Shown piece by piece: positions 56,146 through 64,000 of a stretch of DNA of 64,000 nucleotides. Position 1 is the first letter of the stretch. Each line of letters starts with the position of its first letter. The notes below the pieces were generated by a model that saw only the letters and a list, made by a program, of their open reading frames with translations, made no database searches and was not told the origin of the DNA. Both the position numbers and the translations under genes were made by a program. This DNA is from JABDIY01 sp963803875 (GTDB lineage: Bacteria > Actinomycetota > Acidimicrobiia > Acidimicrobiales > SZUA-35), in assembly GCA_963803875.1 (NCBI GenBank), contig CAWDOA010000012.1, positions 181,770 through 245,769 of the forward strand, in the 5' to 3' direction.

Positions 56146-56983
56146 TCTCGTCTCCGGGTAGTGGTTTGTCGACATAGAGCCTCGCTTGGAATTTGCGCAT
56201 CGCTCCGAGCCAACGATCGGTGTCGGCCGCCTTCATCTTGACGTAGTCCGCCACCTCTGCATGCGGCAGCACAAGAAAACGTTCCTCGCTCATTGCTTCG
56301 AGGCACATCCGGGCAACCTCAGCCGACTCCACGATTCCATCTGCCGACGCAACGCCGAAGTCGTCCAGGCCGCCCGACGCCAGCTTCGCGTCGGGCGAAT
56401 TTGAGACGATATTGGTACGTACCGCCTGCGGGCAAAGAACACTGACCCGGATTCCCTGGTGATGATGGGTGATGGCAAGCCACTCTGCCAACGAGACTGC
56501 GGCATGTTTGGTGATCGTGTAGGACATCGACCCGATCTGGCTGAGAAGCCCGGCGGCCGATGCGGTGTTCAGCAGGTAGCCCTCGCCCCGGGCCGCCATC
56601 GATGGAACAACCGCTCGCGCTGCGTAGATGTGCGACAGCACATGAACCTCCCACATCTTCTGGATGCTCTCGTTCGGATCCTCCAAGCCAGCGACGGTCA
56701 CGTAGCCGGCGTTCGAGACAAAGACGTCGATCGGCCCGACCGTCTGCTCGACGCTCTCGACCAGTTCAACGATGGCGGCCTCGTCGGATACATCGATCTG
56801 CGCAGCCGTCGCACCGCAACCGGTTCGCACACCGATGTCAGCCGCGACCCGTTCGGCCTCGACGCCATTGAGATCGGCTACCACCACATGTCGGGCGCCG
56901 CCGGCAGCGAACTCGGCTGCGAGGGCCTCTCCGATACCTGATCCCCCACCGGTGACCACTGCGATTCGATTCTGAATGTCCAT
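56132..56983 (-). CDS. Short-chain dehydrogenase/reductase
   Basis: 283 residues starting MDIQNRIAVVTGGGSGIGEA. The nucleotide-binding motif is TGGGSGIG, the NAG motif is VSNAGYVT, and the active site is SAAG...SYTITKHA with Tyr and Lys. A typical classical SDR oxidising or reducing a hydroxy/keto group with NAD(P). The substrate is not evident. It diverges from the FAD oxidoreductase gene at 57031 with only 47 bases between starts. Confidence 0.85.
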   Translation of the reverse strand: MDIQNRIAVVTGGGSGIGEALAAEFAAGGARHVVVADLNGVEAERVAADIGVRTGCGATAAQIDVSDEAAIVELVESVEQTVGPIDVFVSNAGYVTVAGLEDPNESIQKMWEVHVLSHIYAARAVVPSMAARGEGYLLNTASAAGLLSQIGSMSYTITKHAAVSLAEWLAITHHHQGIRVSVLCPQAVRTNIVSNSPDAKLASGGLDDFGVASADGIVESAEVARMCLEAMSEERFLVLPHAEVADYVKMKAADTDRWLGAMRKFQARLYVDKPLPGDEIILR

Positions 56984-57030
56984 TGCCGACGAACGTTAGC
57001 GTTCAAAGTCAACGTGACTACTGTTGCGAG

Positions 57031-58149
57031 ATGGATCGGATCGTTGTGATCGGAGGTGGGATTGCGGGGGTGAGCGCAGCAGCCTTTCTCGCCGACAGCG
57101 GGGCGACCGTCACCCTGGTCGAGCGCGAATCGACCCTCGCCTATCACACGACCGGCCGATCGGCCGCCCAGTGGATCGTCAACTACGGGCACCCGGCAAC
57201 CCGAAAACTCACGGCGGCCAGTCGGTCCTTTTTCGACCAACCACCAGCCGGACTGACCGACAGTCCTCTGCTCACCGAGCGCGCCGTCCTCATGGTGTCG
57301 TCGGAACCGGATACTGAGGTGGACGACCAATTCGCCAGCGTCGACGGGACCGGCCCAGCGATGGAAACGATCGATCCATCCGTTGCCGGGGCCCTGTGTC
57401 CGATGGTCGACCCCGAGCGAACCGCCATGGCAGTTCTGGACTCCGGCTCGATGGAGATCGATGTGAGCGGACTGCACCAGGCGTTTGTGCGAATGCTGAT
57501 CGCTGCTGGTGGAACCGTGACCACGGCAACGAGGGTCGATGCTGCCCGGCCCGATGGCGACCGCTGGCGGGTCGAGACAACCTCTGGTGACCTACCGGCC
57601 GACGTGGTGGTCAATGCCGCCGGCGCATGGGGTGATCTCGTGGCCGAGGGGGCCTCGGTGCGCCCCATCGGGCTCCAGCCCCGTCGCCGAACAGCCTTCA
57701 TGGTTCCAAGTTCGTCACTCCCCGAGGCTGATCTGAGCCAGTCTCACCTCTGGCCGATGCTGATCGACCTCGCTCATCGTTGGTACGTCAAGCCTGACGG
57801 GACCCAGTTCCTGTGTTCTCCCGCCGACCAGACACCCTCGCCGCCGGTCGACTCCAAACCCGAAGAGGTCGACATCGCAATCGCGATCGAGCGGATCAAC
57901 ACCGACACACGACTGAAGATTCGATCCGTGGCATCGAAGTGGGCGGGTCTTCGCACGTTCTCGCCGGACGAGTCACTGGTGTTGGGACCAGATCCGGATC
58001 ACCCTCGATTCGTGTGGTGCGTTGGTCAGGGCGGCGTCGGGATACAAACATCGCCTGCGGCCGGAAGGTTGATCGCAGATCTCATCGTGGGAAACACACC
58101 GGGGCCGGACACACCGCTGGACCAGCTCCTGCCCGACCGATTGCGCTAG
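57031..58149 (+). CDS. FAD-dependent oxidoreductase (DAO family)
   Basis: 372 residues from ATG 57031 (MDRIVVIGGGIAGVSAAAFL). The dinucleotide-binding motif GGGIAG, the second FAD motif ADVVVNAAGAWGDLVAEGAS and the C-terminal WCVGQGGVGIQTSPAAGRLI match the DadA/DAO fold that oxidises amines, amino or hydroxy acids. HTTGRSAAQWIVNYG after the first helix is like glycine/D-amino-acid dehydrogenases. The substrate is unknown. Its stop overlaps the convergent thrB stop. Confidence 0.82.
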   Translation: MDRIVVIGGGIAGVSAAAFLADSGATVTLVERESTLAYHTTGRSAAQWIVNYGHPATRKLTAASRSFFDQPPAGLTDSPLLTERAVLMVSSEPDTEVDDQFASVDGTGPAMETIDPSVAGALCPMVDPERTAMAVLDSGSMEIDVSGLHQAFVRMLIAAGGTVTTATRVDAARPDGDRWRVETTSGDLPADVVVNAAGAWGDLVAEGASVRPIGLQPRRRTAFMVPSSSLPEADLSQSHLWPMLIDLAHRWYVKPDGTQFLCSPADQTPSPPVDSKPEEVDIAIAIERINTDTRLKIRSVASKWAGLRTFSPDESLVLGPDPDHPRFVWCVGQGGVGIQTSPAAGRLIADLIVGNTPGPDTPLDQLLPDRLR

Positions 58150-58970
58150 TTCAGGTCCGGCGCTCGGTATATCACGGTGCCTTCCAGATCGGGAACGACG
58201 TGAAGTACGTCTCCCACACTGGGAAGACGGGCGGCAACATCGCCCGAACCTCCCGGGGCTACGACGATGGCAATACTGGGGCCTGACCCGGAGAGCCATG
58301 CCGCTGCGCCTGCCGCTCTCGCTGCGTCGTAGGCCGCCTTGGAAGCAGGCTGCTGGATGAATCGGTTCGGCTGGTGCAATCGGTCTTCAGTCGCTCGATT
58401 GAGAAGGCTGATATCGCCTTCATAGAGCGCCGCAACCAGCAGGCCGAGGCGGCCGAGGTTGTAGACCGCATCGGATCGAGCGACCGTGGAGCTCATTCCC
58501 GCCCTGTTCTCATCGGTGGAGGTGCTCGACTCGTGCGGCACCCAGAGCATGAGTTCACCGGGGAAGTCCGTCGCCAGGCGGTGGTTGTTGCTGTCGATGA
58601 TCACGTGAATCCCGCCAAAGGCAGCGGGGGCTGCGTTGTCACCGTGACCCTCGAGCCGTTCGACGATCGTGTACGTGTCGCTTTGCAGGCGCGCTGCGTC
58701 CCAGCCTTTCTGGGCATACGCCAACGCCGCTCCGGCAGCTCGTGCTGCGGCTGAGAAACCCATACCCCGACCCGGAGGCACATCGAACCGGAACCAGATG
58801 TCGCCGGTGCCACCCGCCATTTCGAAGGCGATCCGGGCGATGTGATCGGGCCAGCACAGATCGCCGTCGCCCTCGTCATTGGCGTACACGTAGCGGTCGA
58901 GGGCCAGTCCGAGAACATCGAATCCCGGTCCGAGGTTGGCGGTTGAAGCAGGAGCCCGAACGGTGGTCAC
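58146..58970 (-). CDS. thrB: Homoserine kinase-like GHMP kinase
   Basis: About 274 residues from GTG 58970 (VTTVRAPASTANLGPGFDVL). The start motif PASTANLGPGFDVLGLAL is the homoserine kinase signature, the ATP loop is PPGRGMGFSAAARAAG, and motif 3 is WLSGSGPSIAIV. It phosphorylates homoserine in threonine synthesis. The upstream ten codons in the same frame are less family-like. thrC and hom are not nearby. Another GHMP kinase with a related N-terminus remains possible. Confidence 0.8.
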   Translation of the reverse strand: MTTVRAPASTANLGPGFDVLGLALDRYVYANDEGDGDLCWPDHIARIAFEMAGGTGDIWFRFDVPPGRGMGFSAAARAAGAALAYAQKGWDAARLQSDTYTIVERLEGHGDNAAPAAFGGIHVIIDSNNHRLATDFPGELMLWVPHESSTSTDENRAGMSSTVARSDAVYNLGRLGLLVAALYEGDISLLNRATEDRLHQPNRFIQQPASKAAYDAARAAGAAAWLSGSGPSIAIVVAPGGSGDVAARLPSVGDVLHVVPDLEGTVIYRAPDLN

Positions 58971-59048
58971 GAGCGCCGATGGTAGACCATCGCAGCACAT
59001 CGCAAACTCCGACTCAGAAGCAGCTCCACAGATTCGAATGGATTGTCC

Positions 59049-60463
59049 TCAGCGGCCAGCCCGTGCGTGATTCGCAATTCGATCGGCCGGGAGAACCGAG
59101 TTGTAGAGCACAACCTCGTCGATCGTTCCTTCGAAGTTGTAGCCACGTCCGCTGGCATTGCCGTCGTGGAACTTGGTGCCACCGTTCAAGCCTCCGATTG
59201 CACCGTCGTCGCCATGAGCCCTCCATCGGCTCGAGTCCCGCTTGGTCGCCGTCCCCACGCTGACGCCGTCCACGTACAGCTCCAGCTGCCGGCCCCCAAC
59301 GGAGTCCAGGGTCACCCCCACGTGGTATGACCTGCCGGTCGACACACCGGTCGACACCACGAGTGGGTTGGACCAGGTGGAGGACCATGCAGTAGCGAAG
59401 AGCGTCGAACCGTCCAAATAGATGTTGAGCCCGTTCCCGGTACCGCCCTCTTCATAGAGAACCTGTCGACCGGACAGGCGGTCAGCATTGAACCACAACT
59501 CGGTCGTTCGCTCGGCCCGCGTCGAGGTATTGATCAAGGGGCTGTCGCCGATGAGGACGAGATCATCGACGCCATCGAAGCGTGCAGCGGTGTCGGCATC
59601 GCCCGTGGCTACGTCGGCCACTCCGGTTGCGACACCTCCGCTGTATTTGCCATCGAGTGTGCCAATCCGATCCGCTGCATCGGTGACCGGTTGGTCTTGG
59701 TAGATGTTGAGATCATCGATGTAGTAGTCCCATCCGCCATGAACAACGAACCGGTCGAATGAGGAATATGTGGAATCCGTGGCCGAAACGGTGGCGAGTA
59801 GTGCACCGTCTCCGTCGTAGGCGTTGAGCATCAACACCGCATCGTCGCGAACCAGCTCGAGTCGGTACCACGAGTCCTCGGGAGGATTGAACGAGACGGC
59901 GGACCCGATGCCTGTCGCCGCACCACCGGTGCGGCGGTCGATCCGCATTGTGTTGCCGTTGTGGTCGACGTTGAAGCTGTAGCCGTTGAACGAGGAGTCC
60001 TCCAACCCGGCACGATCGATCGACCCACCTTTGAATCCGCTCGGCCGGTACACCCACACCTCGACGTTGACCGACCCGGAAATCGGGGTGGGAAGCAACT
60101 TCCAACCCCCATTGGGATCGTTGCTGGACGTCTTGAGGCCCGACGAAGTACCGCTGCGAGCGTACGCCGATGATCCGACGAAGGATCCGCTCCTGTAGGT
60201 CCGGTAGCCCGGAAAGGACTCGAAGTCATCGGTCAATACGGTGACGGGTGACGCCGCTCGAGGGCTCACCCAGGCGCCAATGGGCGATCGGCGAATCCGC
60301 GTCGACGGTGTCCAACAGCCAAGAATTCGTCATGGCGAACGAGCCTCCAGCGGCGGTCGTCGCAGAAAGCCGCGGCGGCCGTCCCTGGTGCCCCTGTACC
60401 AACAATCGAAACAGCAACCGCTGCCGCCGCGAGCCGCACGGCGGCTCGGGTATCGAAGCTCAC
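59049..60463 (-). CDS. Secreted LamG-domain protein, frameshifted at N-terminus
   Basis: The GTG at 60463 opens a signal peptide (RLAAAAVAVSIVGTGAPGTA). The frame is lost, and a second frame carries WLLDTVDADSPIAHWRLGEP, the start of a LamG/concanavalin-like jelly roll. A third, from about 60270, gives 400 residues: a first beta-sandwich (DDFESFPGYRTYRSGSFVG, WYRLELVRDDAVLMLNAYDG) and a LamG domain (RTTELWFNADRLSG, YHVGVTLDSVGGRQLELYVD, FEGTIDEVVLYNSVLPADRI). Two indels reconnect the parts. Probably a surface or matrix carbohydrate/protein-binding protein. It is third in an operon after a TasA-like protein and a SipW-like peptidase. Confidence 0.72.
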
Positions 60464-61076
60464 CCCAACCGACGAAGAGAAGGATCGTCTCGACAGTCAC
60501 CGTTGCCGCGCAGGCCAGCACCACCAAGAAGAAGGCCAACAGGATCCACCGAGAACTACCGAGCCAGTGGGCAGGCAACCCGGCGAAGGGGACCACCATT
60601 CGGGCCACACCCACCACGTCATCGATCGGCACGATCGTCGTGTCGGCATGCTGGTTCGAGTCTCCCTTGGTCCGGAAACCCACTGCCGTGTCGCCGTTGC
60701 GCTCGATGCCCACCACCCGGTGGGTCGTGTACCCATCGCGGACTCCGTTGAACGTGATGATCGAACCCGGCCCCAGTGTCTCGAGTGGAACCGAGTCGTC
60801 GACATGGACGATCGATCCCTCCGGCAGGACCGGCCGCATGGAACCACTGGAGACCACCATGGGACTCCAACCGACGATCAACGGCAACACGCTGAACAAC
60901 ATCAGCCACGCCGCGGTGAAGGTGGCGAACATCGCCACGAACCGACCGACCGCCATGAGGTTTGTATCCGAACGCCGTTTGGCCGCGCCTCCATTGTTCG
61001 GCTCCCGGCCCGCTCGAAGTGCGGACGAGGGTTCCTGAACCGCGGCCAGGCGGCGATCACCGGATACAAACCTCAT
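60330..61076 (-). CDS. SipW-type signal peptidase I
   Basis: A membrane peptidase with helices near FVAMFATFTAAWLMLFSVLP and WILLAFFLVVLACAATVTVE. The catalytic Ser is in VVSSGSMRPVLPEGS, and YTTHRVVGIERNG has the His used by archaeal/eukaryotic-type (S26B) enzymes in place of Lys. RTKGDSNQHAD is the third conserved box. These enzymes process TasA/camelysin-like fibre proteins, such as the one encoded just upstream. The true end is probably near 60460, where TGA overlaps the GTG of the LamG gene; the open frame to 60330 needs an indel in GGGG to be corrected. The start may be 61076 or the Met at 60956. Confidence 0.8.
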   Translation of the reverse strand: MRFVSGDRRLAAVQEPSSALRAGREPNNGGAAKRRSDTNLMAVGRFVAMFATFTAAWLMLFSVLPLIVGWSPMVVSSGSMRPVLPEGSIVHVDDSVPLETLGPGSIITFNGVRDGYTTHRVVGIERNGDTAVGFRTKGDSNQHADTTIVPIDDVVGVARMVVPFAGLPAHWLGSSRWILLAFFLVVLACAATVTVETILLFVGWGELRYPSRRAARGGSGCCFDCWYRGTRDGRRGFLRRPPLEARSP

Positions 61077-61077
61077 G
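60954..61077. repeat. 17-bp perfect inverted repeat around the SipW gene start
   Basis: CATGAGGTTTGTATCCG at 60954-60970 and CGGATACAAACCTCATG at 61061-61077 are exact inverse copies 90 bases apart. Both arms contain an ATG-like element on the peptidase strand (possible starts at 61076 and 60956). A 17-bp stem in the mRNA could cover these starts. Confidence 0.75.
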
Positions 61078-61095
61078 ATCGATCAGTCCAGTCGC

Positions 61096-61668
61096 TCAGC
61101 TGGACTGAAGTTCCCAGGTGAAGGTGGCGGTGGCATTCTCGCCCTGGATGTCATTTGTGGCCTCGGCGTCGATCTCCACCGAGAACTGGTACGCAGCCGT
61201 GGTGTTGGCTGTGTCGACGGCGACCCCGTCGGCTGCCGTGGCATAGTCAGCCGGCATCGCGGCGGCGGTGCCGTTGTAGACCTCGGTCAAGGCTCCCGGT
61301 GCAGCACATGTACTTCCGGCCGCGCCGTGGGAGACCACCACGTTGAGGTTTGCAGCAAGGGTCCCGGCAAAGGCGCCGTAGAGGCGAATCGGTTCGAGAT
61401 CGTCGACATCGCCGAGGTATTCCACCTGAACACAGTCGGTGACGGGCGTTCCCGGAATCAGCCCCGTGGCCGTCCAGCCGTTGGTTGTGAAGTCATCATC
61501 AACCAGTTCCACCGATGCTGCGGTGAAGTCGCCGGTCGTGCCGGTAGTGCCCGAGAATGCTGCCGATGTGGCGGTGAAAGCGAGAGAGCCGACTCCCAGG
61601 GCAGACATGAGTCCGGCTCCGAGAATCAGCACGCCGGCGCGCCGGCGTTCGTGGTTGTGGTTGGTCAT
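61096..61668 (-). CDS. TasA/camelysin-like secreted fibre protein
   Basis: 190 residues from ATG 61668, preceded by AAGGAG six bases away. The signal region has ERRRAGVLILGAGLMSALGV followed by LAFTATSAAFSGTTGTTGDF, typical of SipW-processed TasA/CalY proteins. The mature domain has two Cys (TDCVQVEY, GSTCAAPG) and beta-rich segments (IRLYGAFAGTLAANLNVVVS, ATATFTWELQSS). TasA proteins form extracellular matrix fibres in Bacillus. The SipW-like gene follows after 20 bases, so the pair is probably co-expressed. In this lineage, fibre formation is inferred only. Confidence 0.8.
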   Translation of the reverse strand: MTNHNHERRRAGVLILGAGLMSALGVGSLAFTATSAAFSGTTGTTGDFTAASVELVDDDFTTNGWTATGLIPGTPVTDCVQVEYLGDVDDLEPIRLYGAFAGTLAANLNVVVSHGAAGSTCAAPGALTEVYNGTAAAMPADYATAADGVAVDTANTTAAYQFSVEIDAEATNDIQGENATATFTWELQSS

Positions 61669-61825
61669 TGGTAACTCCTTGTTAACGGCATCCTGAGGGA
61701 CCACGAGTGTGATCGTGCAGGTTGTAACGGCAACACGGCAGCCAACTTGGTAGGCACGACAGCTCAAAGGCCGTGGTAAATCTGGCTAGTTTTGGCGATG
61801 GTTCATGCAGTTGGTTGAAGCATGT

Positions 61826-61852
61826 CTGATCTCCGACATCGTGGGAGATCAG
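61826..61852 (-). terminator. Hairpin at end of acetoacetyl-CoA synthetase gene
   Basis: CTGATCTCC at 61826-61834 pairs perfectly with GGAGATCAG at 61844-61852 across a 9-base loop. It overlaps the stop codon of the minus-strand gene. No T-run follows on that strand, so termination is likely but not certain. Confidence 0.45.
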
Positions 61853-63847
61853 AGCGTGAAATGCTCCAAGGCTTCGGGGTTGGCCAGCGCTTCGGTGTTG
61901 GTCACCGGTCGCCCGTGAACGACGTTGGTGACAGCAAGCTCGGTGATCTTGCCCGAACGGGTTCGAGGGATGTCGGGCACAGCCTTCACCAGCGCCGGCA
62001 CATGCCGCGGGGTTCGTTTGGTCCTCAGTTCCGATTTGACCCTGGCAACAAGATCATCTGTCAGCTCCTGGCCTTCGACCAGCTTCACGAAGAGGACGAT
62101 GCGGGTGTCGTTGTCGAATTGTTGTCCGATCGCCACCGACTCCACGATTTCGGGGAACTGCTCGACGACGTTGTATATCTCGGCGGTTCCAATTCGTACG
62201 CCGGACGCGTTCGAACGTTGCATCGGAGCGCCCGTGTATGACTATTCCTCCGCCAGCCTCCCAGCTGGCGAAGTCGCCGTGAGCCCAGATGTTGGGGAAC
62301 CGTTCGAAGTAGGCAGCCCGGTAGCGGCGATCATCGGGATCGTCCCAGAACTCCAGAGGCATCGATGGGAACGGAGTGGCACACACCAGTTCGCCTTTGA
62401 CATGCAGTTCGTCGACGGCTCCGCCGTCGACATCGAACACCTTGATGTCCATTCCGAGACATTTGCCCTGAAGCTCCCCAACCACTACCGGCTTGGTTGG
62501 ATCACATCCGACCAGACACCCACAGAGGTCGGTGCCGCCGCTGACCGATCCGAGATGCACGTCGCTCGCCACCGCTTCGTACACCCATGCGAAACCATCG
62601 TTGCTGAGCGGCGAACCGGTTGAACAGATCGTCCGGACCGACGAAAGATCGAACGAGGATCCCGGCGTCATCCCCGACTTCATGGATCCATCGATGAACT
62701 TGGCCGACACACCCATCAATGTGAAGCTATGTCTCGATGAACTTGGCCGACACACCCATCAAGGTGAACTGTGACGTTCGGCTTCCTCGAACAGTCGACT
62801 CTGGGTGGGGTAGGCCGGGTTGCCGTCGTACAGCACGAGAGTCGCTCCGCTGGCGAGGTTCGAAACCAGCCAGTTCCACATCATCCAACCGCACGTTGTG
62901 AAGTAGAAGACGTTGTCGCCGGCGGCTACATCACAATGGAGTTGCTGCTCACTGAGGTGCTTGAGTAGCACCCCTCCTGCCCGGTGAACGATGCACTTTG
63001 GCTTCCCGGTGGTTCCCGACGAGTACAGGATGTAGATCGGATGGTCCGCCGGCAGCCGCTCGAAGTGGAGCGGCGCATCGGTCTGGGACGCGATCGAAGC
63101 CCAACTGTGAGCCTGAGCTGACTCGAATTCGACGGGCCCTGAGCTGCCCCCGGGTCCGTCGACCACAACCACATGCTCCAACGACGGGAGCTGAGCGACG
63201 ATGTCGATCATTCGCTCGGAGAGATCATGCTCCCTGCCCGCATAGGTGTAGCCGGATGCGGCCAGCAGGACCTTGGGCGTTGTCTGGCCAAACCGATCCA
63301 CCACACCATCGACGCCGAAGTCCGCTGAGGTACTTGTGAAGACGGCGCCTAGCGATGCCGCGGCCATGAACATGATGACCGTCTCGGGAACGTGGGGCAT
63401 CCACGCCGCCACTCGATCGCCCTTTCCGACCCCGACCGATGACAGCCACTGCGCAACCGAAGCGGTTGTCTCTCTGATGTTCTGCCACGTGTAGGAGACG
63501 CTCTCGCCGTTCTCGGCGACCGAAATGATGGCATGAGGACCTGCGCCGGTGCGCTCGGCCAAGAGGTTTTCGGCGAAGTTCAATTGCGAATCGGGGAGAA
63601 ACCGCCACCGCCAGAAGTCATCTGAGGTTTCCAGCAGACGCTCCCCAGGGTCACCGATGACTTCGCAGTAGTCCCAGACGGCCCGCCAGAACTCACCCGG
63701 GTATTCCACGCTCCACGCCCAAAGTTGATCGCTGTTCTCTGCCGAGGGTCGAAAGGTTCGACGAAAACGGTCCATTTGTGACCTGGAGATCCTGTCCTCG
63801 GTAGGGACCCACAGAAGATCGGACAATTCGTGCGACAGTGTTGGCAT
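61849..63847 (-). CDS. Acetoacetyl-CoA synthetase-like ligase, frameshifted
   Basis: An ANL ligase of about 650 residues after repair. The start MPTLSHELSDLLWVPTEDRI and FWRAVWDYCEVIGD with LNFAENLLAERTG match acetoacetate-CoA ligases (AacS). The phosphate loop is ILYSSGTTGKPKCIVHR, followed by FYFTTCGWMMWNWLVSNLAS. After EEAERHSS a 43-bp tandem duplication (62692-62762) stops the frame. The next frame resumes LMGVSAKFIDGSMKSG, SVSGGTDLCGCLVGCDPTKP and WAHGDFASWEAGGGIVIHGR. A further indel near 62212 leads to NASGVRIGTAEIYNVVEQFP and PRTRSGKITELAVTNVVHGR. It would activate acetoacetate or a related short ketoacid for lipid synthesis or catabolism. Confidence 0.82.
62691..62762. repeat. 43-bp-period direct repeat inside a coding region
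   Basis: TCGATGAACTTGGCCGACAC and nine further identical bases occur at 62691-62719 and 62734-62762. The 43-base period is not a multiple of three, so the duplication breaks the AacS-like frame. Confidence 0.9.
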
Positions 63848-63899
63848 GGGCGTGACGCCTGATTCTTTCTACTCTCCGCCGTAGCTTCGAGCGCTCGGT

Positions 63900-64000
63900 T
63901 TATACCAGTTCTACGTCTGGAATCTCCGACCTCAGCAAATCGACTGCGGGTGGGTCAAGCTCAGCGTCAATAATAAGTGAATCAGCCGCCGACAGAGCAC
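63900..64000 (-). CDS. DeoR/GlpR-type regulator, C-terminal fragment
   Basis: The right edge encodes, on the minus strand, 32 residues ending at TAA 63900-63902: ALSAADSLIIDAELDPPAVD then LLRSEIPDVELV. The pattern of a short ADSLIID strand followed by a helix and a final strand fits the end of the sugar-phosphate-sensing domain of DeoR-family repressors. This is a short fragment, so the family call is tentative. The stop lies 52 bases before the AacS-like gene on the same strand. Confidence 0.45.
   Translation of the reverse strand, partial: ALSAADSLIIDAELDPPAVDLLRSEIPDVELV

Overview
The window looks like a chromosomal segment of a high-GC actinobacterium, most likely class Acidimicrobiia (marine Ilumatobacter-like relatives). 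The basis is the LprG/P55-type lipoprotein-transporter pair, many acyl-CoA dehydrogenases and CaiB-type CoA transferases, DUF222/HNH remnants, secreted DUF4214 proteins, a CvnA-like sensor kinase and actinobacterial gene order (hisS-aspS-rarA-DUF948; ruvC-ruvA-ruvB-queA beside tgt and yajC-secD-secF). Taxonomy is inferred, not proven.

Layout. 1-13 kb: lipoprotein/transporter pair, mutY, lipid catabolism genes (two acyl-CoA dehydrogenases, alpha-methylacyl-CoA racemase, AMP-forming acyl-CoA ligase), a DUF222 remnant, a 113-bp tandem repeat and an NHLRC2-like thioredoxin/NHL protein. 13-19 kb: a minus-strand housekeeping operon hisS-aspS-membrane protein-rarA-DUF948-hypothetical. 19-36 kb: the most unusual region, a PUFA-synthase-like lipid locus. 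It comprises an acyl-CoA dehydrogenase, a roughly 3000-residue megasynthase (KS-AT-KS-ACPx5-KR-DH), a 1777-residue single-chain acyl-CoA carboxylase-like protein whose biotin carboxylase part looks dead, and a convergent Sfp-type phosphopantetheinyl transferase beside a tRNA-Leu. 37-48 kb: rel, yajC-secD-secF-tgt facing queA-ruvB-ruvA-ruvC, with a DUF4214/phosphodiester-glycosidase-like secreted protein between them. 48-59 kb: a NIT/HAMP histidine kinase, small membrane and hydrolase genes, another acyl-CoA dehydrogenase, a Phd/PIN toxin-antitoxin pair, a DUF4214-M15 peptidase, SDR and FAD oxidoreductases and thrB. 59-64 kb: a TasA-like/SipW-like/LamG secreted-fibre operon, an acetoacetyl-CoA synthetase-like gene and the end of a DeoR-type regulator.

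How it may work together. The acyl-CoA dehydrogenase, megasynthase and carboxylase genes lie head to tail with short gaps (41 and 6 bp) and probably form one transcript. The carboxylase would supply extender units, the PPTase would arm the carrier domains, and the KS/KR/DH set would build an unsaturated or hydroxylated acyl chain. No enoyl-reductase domain is visible.

Caution. Many universally needed genes (aspS, ruvA, ruvB, rel, queA, mutY) are interrupted by single-base frameshifts. This suggests uncorrected sequencing indels rather than real gene decay, so the broken genes below are described as reconstructed CDSs.
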